Shown here one piece after another: positions 40,191 through 50,288 of a stretch of DNA of 64,000 bases. Each line of letters opens with the position of its first letter. The stretch's first letter is position 1. Below the pieces are notes generated by a model. The model was not told where the DNA came from, made no database searches, and saw only the letters and a program-made list of their open reading frames with translations. The stretch covers positions 4,090,481 through 4,154,480 of the forward strand of contig CM040448.1 of assembly GCA_022749755.1 (NCBI GenBank), written 5' to 3'. The position numbers and the translations under genes are program-made. Source of the stretch: Azadirachta indica (taxonomy: Eukaryota > Streptophyta > Magnoliopsida > Sapindales > Meliaceae).

Positions 40191-41699
40191 TATATAAAAA
40201 AAAATTTATCCATATTTTAATAAAATAAATCTTAAATATGATGAAAAATATTTTTTATAATTAAAAAATAGTCTTGCTGGTTTTAGCAGCAAGTCAGGTT
40301 CGAAGGAGCCTCCTAACCGGACAAATGAAAAGTCTACTTTGTGAAAAATTGAATGAGACGCCTTACAATTAATTTTAAGTTTCGATAGTACGATGTATCC
40401 AATGGGATCCCTCCACTGCACCACCTGGCGATAGCGTATGGCCGAAGTGTATTTCTCTTATCCCTTCTCAAACTTCCGTTCAATCTATTCTCCACCCTTC
40501 ACCGTAGAAACCAAATCCAGAAAACAAACAAAAATAATTTTAAGAATTAATAGAATATAATAAAAATTATATGAAAGAGACACATTTATTGTTTAACGTA
40601 AAAAGAAAATAAAATTTTCACTCAATAAAAATAGTTCTTGCTCAAATTATTTAGAAAAAACAGCTATAACACATTTACAAATTAAAAATTGTATTTAGAT
40701 ATTAATTTTTATTTTTTTTATAACCAAACAATTAATTAATCTTAACTGACAATTAAAGTCTAATCTAGGGGAAGTTAAACATATGCATCGAATTATTTAC
40801 GATTAATTTATAATTTTTATCTCATTTAATTAATTTCTAAATATTCAACACATAGATGATAAAGCTTTGAATCATCGAATGTATTAAATTAAAAAATTTT
40901 AACACAAAAAGTAAAATACATTGTCAAAAAAACTCATAATTATCGGCTTTAATTTATTTCTTGAAGTGCAGTCATTCTCTTTTTTTTTTTTTTTAAATGT
41001 GAATGCTTGTGCTAGAATAGTTTCAATTTTTTTTAAATAGATATTTTGATCAAAAGAAAAGTAACACGTGGCTAAGAGTACTCAAATAAGCAAAAGAAAA
41101 GATTTCTCCCACGCAAATTAAACAAAGATTTGATGAACACAACAAATTACAAGATATTATTGAGATTGATACGACATAAGCTAAAAAATTAGTAAAATTT
41201 AATTAACGAATTAAAATAAAGTTATAACTTTATGATTCGACATGTTAATTATTGTATGTAGCAACGTGGATTAAATGTTGTGGTACTGATTTTTCTTTCG
41301 GGCAACATCATGAATTCTAAAATTTTCAATTGTCAAGATCATTTATTAATTAATATAAATTTTGATTGATTAGACTACCTTATAATTGTAATGTGTCTAT
41401 GTGGGTACAATTACACGTAGCTTCTTTCGAAATTTCGCATCAACAAATCCATTTTTATATATTATATATTCCCCTCACTTATGTCTTTTTCCATCATTAA
41501 AAAATATATATATATCAATTGTGACAAGCTTCATTTTTAGTTTAAAAATAATTTTTTTGGATATTTACATGAAATTTTATGTATGATTGAGAGGTAAAAA
41601 TCTTTTCCGTTAAAATTAAGGTTAAATTATAAACTATTCGTACAAAGATATTATACAGCATTACTATGTAAATGACAGGTAGATTGGGTAGTTAAGTTT

Positions 41700-41980
41700 C
41701 TTAACCACGTGATGGAAAGCTACGTATGTATACTTCTCTTGACACGTGGAATGTGGTTGAACCGAACACGTGTCATGACTTCATTCAAATTGGTAGACGT
41801 ACATCATTTTCCTTCCGTTGATTTGTCGCTAACCTCATGTCATGTGATTTGCACATGGATTTGATTTGAATTGGCTCCTTGTATGCTTTTCTTGTCAGTC
41901 ACTCGACCGTTTTAGAGTCCGTTTGGATTCGGGTTAGGGTTTCTCCCTTTCTATTGGGCCTTGGCCTAACTATGTTATTG
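41700..41980. promoter_or_regulatory. Orphan cluster of G-boxes with telo-box and site II
   Basis: Three CACGTG hexamers occur within 67 bases (41706-41711, 41743-41748, 41767-41772), the last as ACACGTGT. About 160 bases further on are GGGTTAGGGTTTC (telo-box, ~41935-41945) and TATTGGGCC (site II core, ~41954-41962). Together they resemble a plant housekeeping or ABA-responsive promoter, but no coding region follows on either strand within the next 3 kb. Confidence 0.35.
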
Positions 41981-42512
41981 ATGTCCAAAATTGCTTAGAA
42001 AAACAAACCATATAATTGATGCCCTATTGTTATCGGAGGTGGGCTCTCCTGCCTATTTGTTCATCGGATTTGGGCTTTATTTTTGCAATTTTTTTAATTA
42101 TTAAAATATACAAAATATAACAACTATTACCAACTGCCGAGAAGGGTAGATACCAAAATCTTAAATGGTTCGGATGAGTCGGTAACATGAAATTTCTTCT
42201 ATTTTTAATAAGATAATTAATTATCTAAACAATCAACGGATAATTTAAATTAAGAAAGCATTATTGGGAGGGCGGTAGAGAAATTATTGCATGGCCTTCA
42301 CAACTATATATAAATAAGTAACATCATATTTAAATTTGAAGAAAATTAGGTGAAGCTACGAATTGAAAATTGAAATTTAGGTATATATAACTGCATGTAT
42401 AATAAATACTATATTGTTTACAGTTAATTATATATACATATATGGAAAGAATTATTACAAAAGTTATTGAAAATTAATTTAATATATTGAAGTCCAACTC
42501 CATGAAATGAAA

Positions 42513-42546
<34 letters not shown>

Positions 42547-44373
42547 ATGCATTGCCCATACAATACCAGTCTGTTTTCCACATTCAAAGTTTGCAAAAAC
42601 ATATAAACAACATATATATATATATATATATAAAAATCAGAATTATGAACACTGTATATATTCAATTGAGCCTGAAGGTCTCAACCACTCAATTCTATTA
42701 GCAACTAAATTACGTTGTATTGAAATCTATTGCACGTGGGCATGCAATCCCGCAATTCTTTTCTTCCAATCAATATTGCCAAGCCAACTCAGCAGTAGGC
42801 ATCTAATTAATTTAATTTCAAAGCAGATAAAAGTGAAATCACATGACATCGATGATTAATTTTTATGTTATAATTAAGTTGGAGTTAATTTAATTAAACA
42901 CAATGCAATGCAACTACGTGCTTTCAACCACTTCATATATCTTCTTCCATGCATGTGCTATATATTATAACAGCTAGCTAGCTAGAGCTTGTCTTAATTC
43001 TCTTCTCTATAGACTATATTTTTCCTTCCAATATCCATCAACATAAAGATATATGATCTCTAATACGAAATTAATCGAATCTCCTCTATATATATATATA
43101 TATATATATCTGAAGTAAATTAATTAATTAATTACACAGATCAGAGACAAATGCAACTCCTACACATATTCAATGTTCTTGCTTTAATTACCTTGATCTC
43201 ATTAACGTGTAGTGTTGTAGATTTGACCTTAATTTTTAGCAATAAAAATAATAATTTTAAAAAACAACAGATTCAACTTTGTGGGATTTGAGGTTTAATA
43301 TATACGGGTTATATAATATTGATGGCATGAAGCTTGCTAGCTAGCTTAGCTTATTGAATGTACGTACTTAATTTAATTGGATGGGTGAGAATAATTTTTA
43401 TAATTATATAATATGTATAAATAAGATCTTATCTTGTAATTTGTAACAAGGACAATTAATCAATCATTAGGTAATTAATTATAAAATTAATGAAGAAAAC
43501 ACAAAACACAACTGGGAGAGAGCATATTTATATAACAATTTTAATGCTTTTTGGGGGGCCGTTTAAGGGGACAAATCATCATCAACATCTACACAATTAG
43601 TATTAGCACTACTGGAAATTAGTTAATCCCTGCAAATTTTCTACAATAACATAATTAATACATGCAAGAAAAGAAAATATATACATATATATATATATAT
43701 ATATAAAACATAAATCAAGGGTCAAGTTAATAATAATAATCATTAAGTCAATAAGCTAATCACGAAATTCAAAAGAACTCAAATAATAAGTGTGTTACAA
43801 GCTGGATATTTATCATTAAATCATAACAATTAATATTCAGTTTTGAAATTCTCTGATTAATTCTTTTTCTAAAATGAGTAACACTTCATATATGTAATGC
43901 ATCATAATTGACGATATAATACTTGCTGTTTTACTTGTTGATTAAGGATAAAATTAAAAAAATCATATTATTATAAGAAGTTAACAATTAACTTAATACA
44001 TATAACATTAGTAGTAATTTATTGACAACTGTCCAACATTATTAATGAGGTACATAATTTGATTTGAATTCTGAAGTAAATTAATATTATGGCAATCGAA
44101 TTAAGCATCAGTGGCATGCAGATTTTCCGGGAAATTTCTCGAAATAGAAAGTTGCAAGTATATATACATTGAGACCAAAAAACAATAATTTTTATTTTTT
44201 TGAAAATAAAAAAAGATAAAATAAGACTTAATTAATTAATTAGTTCATATATATGTTCATTTAATTTGATGATTGTCTTTGGTCTTTGGGAATGTATATG
44301 TACCACCGGTTTGTATGGAGAAGGCATGTGATTAACCATGTGATTGTTATTAAATCTACACGTGCAAAATGGT

Positions 44374-44378
44374 CCCCC

Positions 44379-44409
<31 letters not shown>

Positions 44410-44416
44410 CTTCTTC
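44374..44416. repeat. (CTT)n microsatellite
   Basis: About 13 consecutive CTT triplets, then CCTCC. Directly visible. Confidence 0.95.
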
Positions 44417-44890
44417 CTCCTAATGAAATTAACTAACAGCACACATTAATATATGTATATAGACTCAGACATTACTACCATTCATTGAACACCATGTTTA
44501 AATCTAAAAGGCAACGTAACGTAACATCTGTTGTAGTCTCTACGGATGCTTAGCATCAATTCACATTGTGAATAAATTAGGTAGGCAGCTCTACTGGCTT
44601 GGAAATTAACCCGTCTAGCTTAAGCTTTTGTAGAATTAATTAATAATATAAATGTTATTGAACGTTTAATACCAAGCGATATTACTAATCAAGGGTTGAG
44701 GTTGAAGTGACTTTCAAATCAAGTAAAGAATTAATGTCGACTTTGATGGAGAATTTTGACACTGCGCCTCATCAATGTTTAATTTTTTGTCTTCCATATT
44801 AATTTGTATACAAATCTTTCAAACTTACCTACAACTTAAAGCAAACTATACACTGAACCAATTATTTTCCAATATAATTCATGCCATATA

Positions 44891-44952
44891 TATTTTAATA
44901 CTTTCATTTGAATTGTCTTTGTGTAAAAATATGGAATTTTACATCCTTCTCC

Positions 44953-44986
<34 letters not shown>

Positions 44987-45049
44987 ATATTTTAATACTT
45001 TCATTTGAATTGTCTTTGTGTAAAAATATGGAATTTTACATCCTTCTCC

Positions 45050-45075
<26 letters not shown>
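44891..45075. repeat. Recent tandem duplication, 97 bp period
   Basis: The segment TATTTTAATACTTTCATTTG through CATCCTTCTCCATATATAT is present at 44891 and again, without visible change, at 44988. (TA)n and (GT)n tracts end each copy, suggesting slippage or unequal exchange. Confidence 0.9.
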
Positions 45076-45087
<12 letters not shown>

Positions 45088-45642
45088 GTATGTAATATTA
45101 TTTGTATATTACAGTTGATGAGTCTAAATGTGAAAACTGAATAATGGACAAAAATTTCTAATCTATTACTGTAATTAAATTTCTGCTGTTTAATCATGAC
45201 AAAATGTATATCCAAATAATATCTCCAATTTTTCATTTGATTCCATCATTCTATTGTGAATACAAAACCTGGTCACTGTGTTGGAATTGTTATAGGTATG
45301 ATTAATTTAAATCTAAAAAACAAGAATCTTCAAGTACTACCAGAAGTACTACAGAGAAAATACATATATATATAGTGGGACAAAGCTTGCTGTCTCACTT
45401 CTCATAATATTACATAATTAATATCATAATACAGAAAAATTCCATTACAAGATCTTCAAACAAAGACAAAATGTTATCTACTTAGAACTTTTTTTTTTTT
45501 TTTTGTTAAGTTGAAGATTACTAAGTTCCAAGAGAAAGCTTCTCACTGTCCGCAACTCTATCCTTAATTAATAATTAGACTATATATTAATATATATATA
45601 TTATCACATAATTATTGCCTTCTAGAGTCAACCCCATTATTA

Positions 45643-47095
45643 TTACTTGGAGCTTGAGTTCCTGTCTCTCTGAGATGATGATGATGAGAGTATTGCATCA
45701 ATGGCTTCCCTTACTTGAGAAATATCAGGAGCTTTTCCACCTTGAACTGGCCAAAATTCATCTGTTGCCAGTACCTGCAACGTAAGATAATCATCATCAT
45801 CATGGACTTCAAAGAATTAAAGAAGTTTATTCATTGGTTACCAAACAAGAATAATGAGATGATACCTTTACTTGTAGTTGAAGAAATTTTACGTAGCTGA
45901 TTGCTTTCTCCAACATGGTCACCAAATCAACCTGCACATGAAAAAAAAAAAATTAGAATTTGAGAATAATCGACAACTAATGATGCTCTGTGCTTTCAAC
46001 AAAAAGAAAAAAAATACAAACAAAAACAATATTATGAACAATAATCAAGCTCACCTTGGAGCCATTTGGCACCAGTTCCTGAAGTATCTTGAGCCGCTCG
46101 CTTATCCGCTCTCGACGATTCTGAGAAGAAAACATTCTTTTAGGACAGAATTCAAGTGTTTGATTTTTGCTTAATTTGCAAGCAAGGATTAATTGTTGAC
46201 TATAGATTAATTAAACATATATTAGGTTTGAGTTTAGGGTTGAAGCAGGCAAACCTTGGCCGCAATACTTTGAGGGTCCTTTGATGGCTGCACTGTTTTG
46301 GGCTTAGGCTTTTTGCTTGAAGTACTAGTGCTTGTGCATTGCTTCTTCAGAGCTCGCATGCTCTCTCCCTGAGAAATTAAATACCACAATTAGTCTTTAA
46401 CATTCAGCACCATTACTTGCATAACATACTGAGAAGAAGAAGAAGAAAATGAAGAAAAATTAAATTGGAAGTACCGTATGGGGACGTCTAAGGCTGCCCG
46501 CGGCATCTTGTGATCCAGACTCCAGGATGCTATCAGTGACAGCAGTTGCTTCAGAGTATATCCAATCTCCATGATTTTCCTTTGTAGTATTATTATTGAT
46601 CATGAAGCCACAGTTGCTAGCAGTGTGAAAGCAGTTATATTCCTCCATTAGACGTGGATCAGAGTTGTATTTTTGATTGATCTGCTGATTCCAATCATTC
46701 CCTTCCCACATCGAGTAATCATCCCTGTTATTACGAGCTTTCAGGTGAGAAATTCTCTCACTTTGCTCAAAGCTGAGCAAAGATGCATTAGCATGCATGA
46801 AATTATCGTACCCGGATTTGAAGTTAATCAAAGAATGAACTTCCTCGGGTGCAGTTGGTTGATGATAATTCTCAGCCCGAAAACCGTAACCATTAGAATT
46901 TCCACTGCTTGGAGAAGAAGAATTGCTCATGGCTACGTTTTTCACAGGCCCACCAGTCTTCTCGGACCCTTCTCCTTCATCAATCACCACTTTCTTATAA
47001 TCATCAACCCCATAAGACCCACCTGGAGAAGAAAGATCTCCCTTGAAACCACAAGTTTGAACTGACGACCCCATAATTTCGTTAGCAAGAGCCAT
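45643..47095 (-). CDS. bHLH transcription factor, RSL class (root-hair-defective-six-like)
   Basis: Five exons on the minus strand: 46475-47095, 46255-46368, 46055-46120, 45866-45931, 45643-45774, giving 332 residues with all junctions in frame. Residues 1-207 are a poorly conserved Ser/Asn-rich region. Residues 208-236 carry GESMRALKKQ and a Lys/Ser/Thr-rich linker. The bHLH domain spans about 238-289: SIAAKNRRERISERLKILQ (basic region and helix 1), VPNGSK loop, VDLVTMLEKAISYVKFLQLQVK (helix 2). After it comes VLATDEFWP and then APDISQVREAIDAIL, a C-terminal block typical of class II RSL proteins (RSL2-5 type). Glu and Arg of the RRER motif, which contact E-boxes, are present. This family promotes root-hair growth by activating cell-wall genes. 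The exon pattern, with 66-base exons inside the bHLH, fits the family. Which RSL it is cannot be decided here. Confidence 0.92.
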
Positions 47096-49433
47096 TTAAA
47101 AAGAAAAATCAAAGTATGTATAATCTGAATGATAATATAATTACCAGGGCTATAGATATAGCTATAGCTATAGTTCAAGCAATACGGCATATGCAGAAAC
47201 ACAAGTGCCCTTTCAACCTTTATATGTAGAGACTTCCAAGTCCAAATATCTATATATAAAACATATATTATATTTATGAGGATGGGAATTATTATATTAT
47301 ATAATTTAACCGAAAATGGTAATTAATATGAAATTTTTGTGATTGAGAGTAGTTTAGTTTTAATACTGTAATGAAGTAGCAGTTAAATTGATTATTTAAA
47401 GATAGTGGGTGATATTGGGATTGTTAGCTGGCAGAGAAGAGGAGCAAGAGGGCAAAGCAGCAGAAGGGTCGCCGGATCATCCGCCAACCCACGTCTTTGA
47501 GATTCCAAAAAATGAACAGTAATAAGACTCTCTCTCTCTCTCTCTCAGTGTTTCGAGAATCTGGACTAATTTTGAGAATGCTGAAGCTTCCTCACTCTTT
47601 CGTCTTCACACATCAACACGTGGACTACTCTTGCTCTATTTTAATACTCTGATGTTACGTTCCATGCTGGTGTGTAAGCTGTTCATGGAACCGTGAATGA
47701 TTATATTTATATATCGATCTACTTAATTTAATTCCAAATGACGTCGTATGGATGCTTTGCGTTCCGAATTGATAGATATCTATCAATTCTTCAGATTTCT
47801 CCTTAACAACAACAGCTTTCACACACACTCTTCTGCTTAATTATGGTGACTTGGAATCAACTCTTTAATCATTTTCAATGCAAATTAATTCATACAGGGC
47901 AAACTCATGATCAGTTCGGGTGAAGCAAAGCGATCACTGTGTGGTAGTGGTAGCCAAGTCCTTTGTATTTTCGAGAATTTTCCAATCCACAGTCCCAAAT
48001 GAGATAAATTTAAAAGATGAAACAATAAATTAAGATGGGGTAAGGTGGTTATGGATCATTGCATCTTACGCTGGGTAGTTTTGTAATTTTGATTAATGAT
48101 TTATAATATGAATTATTTCTTCAAAAGAAATAATATCATGTTTATAAACACAACTATCTTAATTTATATTGTATTAATTAATTCTAAGATAAATATGTGT
48201 ATGACTATATTTTAGTCAACAGATGCATATAAATAAATGAAAACAAATTAATCATGGGGCAATTTTTTTTTTTTTTAAATGAGTGAATTTTGTTTAAATT
48301 GAATTCTTCTCCAAGTCACATCAAACTTATGTAGTTCCTATAAATTTTTAATATAATATTAATATATTATTCATGTCATTTTTTTAAATAAAAACACATA
48401 TTTCCTGCAATAACTTTCTTAAGTATGATCATTAAGAACTACGGCACATATTTTTCGGTCTCTCAATAAATGACATCACTGTCTCGTTATTATAATTTGT
48501 AATAATGGTCTAAAATTAACCTATTTGATTAGGAAATTCTTGAGATGTTGGAATATTAATATACGGTCTCCAATAATTTAATGTCGTGAGTTAAAGTGAT
48601 TGATTAACACAGTATTAGAGTCAAAATTTATGTTCGAAATCTCATTTCGCTTTTTGTTTTTCTTCAATCATTCAGAAAAAGAAAAATAATTGCATTGCAA
48701 CCTCCATATATAATCTGCCTCAGAACTGTTGAAAATGTTATTAGATTTACCTGTAGTTGAACTCACTTCTTAACTGAAGTGTAAACTCCATATTTAATTC
48801 CTTATTGACTTGGTGAAATTTAATATTGGAGTAACTTAAATTATGAAAGTAAAGAATATTTTGGAAACCCTATGAAGATCATCATCCACATGTTCTGTTC
48901 GTCAAAAGGAAGAGAAAAAAGAAAGCTGGCATCAGAAAGGGAAAACAGAACAATCCCATCCCATCCCTTGTCTCAAGGAGATTTGTGCTGTCCTCCTTAC
49001 CATCAATTTGGAATGTAAACTCTTCAACACAACACAGATCACTTAATAATTAACCCGATATTTAATTAATGAAAACTGTCTCAAAATAAACTATTTTAAA
49101 GAGACTGTCTCAACATTAAATTAAGTTTCAGAAACAGGCTCTGAATAATACAAAATCTGTTATTTTCTTGAAAATTATGTGAAACCAGAACCAACTTTCA
49201 AGTGTTTTGTGTTGTTGAAAGATAAGATTGAAAAAGTAAATTTAAAATACTTGTATTAGAACATTTTTTTTTAATTCATTTATTTTATTCACCTTTTTTT
49301 AAGATAATTGTATTACTGGATATTCAAAATCAAGTTACGAGCAATAGTGTCTAAGCAGAACAGCAGTTAAGAAGGATGGATTCATAAAGCTTATATCAGA
49401 ACTCCTAAAGTTTGTTTGGTTGAGTAATGCTAA
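47096..49433. other. Intergenic; bHLH promoter and AT-rich spacer
   Basis: 47096 to about 48000 should be the promoter of the bHLH gene. It has a (CT)n tract at 47527-47548 and a CACGTG at 47617-47622. A decayed LTR-like piece lies near 48.55-48.66 kb (listed separately). Nothing coding is visible. Confidence 0.5.
48546..48660 (+). mobile_element. Decayed LTR end with primer-binding-site-like sequence
   Basis: TGTTGGAATATTAATATACG (start of an LTR-like block) leads to GATTAACAC, then AGTATTAGAGTC at 48611-48622, which resembles the plant tRNA-Met primer-binding site. TTATGTTCGAAATCTCATTTC follows, a sequence often seen just inside plant LTR elements. There is no coding region and no second LTR that I can identify. 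Confidence 0.4.
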
Positions 49434-49527
49434 AACAAGGATACAAAAATCTACGAAGATCGGTTAAGCATAATGTATGTAACAAGGATACAAAAATCTA
49501 CGAAGATCGGTTAAGCATAATGTATGT
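49434..49527. repeat. Perfect tandem duplication of 47 bp
   Basis: The 47-base unit beginning AACAAGGATACAAAAATCTA occurs at 49434-49480 and again at 49481-49527 without differences. It lies downstream of the dsRBD gene, so it could fall in or near that gene's 3' UTR. Confidence 0.95.
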
Positions 49528-49678
49528 GAATGTGATAACGAAAGATACCCTTACCAGCTGAGCAGAGGTTATCTTACAAAGAAGGATCAACTGGGGAGTC
49601 CGAGAAGAAGACTGAGGTTTGAGCAAGACCTACTATCTAAGAGAATGTACAGACGAGACACAACTAGATGAACTCTGT

Positions 49679-49736
49679 TCATTGTGTTACAGAACAAGGT
49701 GGGGCTTGTGTCAATGGCTGAGCATCAACACACAAC
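49679..49736 (-). CDS. Possible alternative last exon of the dsRBD gene
   Basis: A strong donor CGCA|GTAAGTTT overlaps the last codon and stop of the dsRBD gene (exon edge 50293). An acceptor AAATTGCAG|GTTGTG at 49737 would join in frame, replacing the stop by 18 further codons and then TGA (49679-49681). It is supported only by splice-site shape and frame compatibility; no homology was recognised. Confidence 0.3.
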
Positions 49737-50288
49737 CTGCAATTTTGATGAGAGTGCAACTTCAATTAAGCAAGCAAACACTTCTATACTAGAACCATGT
49801 AGAAGCATCCATTCTTACAGAGTTTGTTCCGTGTAAACACAAATATTTTATCCACATAAGCATGTTTATTAATCCCACATTGGAGACAAATTTTAGTGGG
49901 AATCAAAACATTAGAAGATAGGCAGAAAAGAATAAATCATAGAAACACATTGTTGTAGTCAGAGAGCATGTCATGTAGAAAGAACAAAACCAAGGTCAAC
50001 ACAGGTATTATGGGTAGATGATGCACAAGCAAAGAACACAAGGCAATACAATGAGCCTAAAAGAACAGCTTAAAAACAATGGTATTTTTTGCAGAACTAA
50101 TTTCTCTACAATGATGCATCTGCAATGAAGGCAAGTAATCAACAGAACTTAGATGCACATAGGGATGCAGACTAAATAGCCTTTATCTAAGGTAATGACA
50201 TACCAAGAGCTCAATCCTCGGCAATTTAATCCAAACCAAACAGGAAATAGGAAAGAACATGGCAAATATGAAGAAAGAGAAATAAAAC

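Larger units (their letters stand above)
36946..45642. other. Gene-poor interval of 8.7 kb
   Basis: AT-rich DNA between the ARM and bHLH genes. It contains a SINE-like relic (38.1 kb), local duplications (39.95-40.19 and 44.89-45.08 kb), (TA)n tracts at 42.51-42.55, 42.60-42.63, 43.09-43.11 and 43.69-43.70 kb, a (CTT)n tract at 44.37-44.42 kb and a promoter-like motif cluster (41.70-41.98 kb). I found no open frame with protein-like composition. Confidence 0.55.

Noticed and set aside
42474..42701. Tyr/Ile-repeat frames on both strands
   Set aside because: Pure translations of (TA)n microsatellites.
44775..45236. Overlapping frames around the 97 bp duplication
   Set aside because: They follow the duplicated AT-rich sequence and microsatellites; no codon bias or family.
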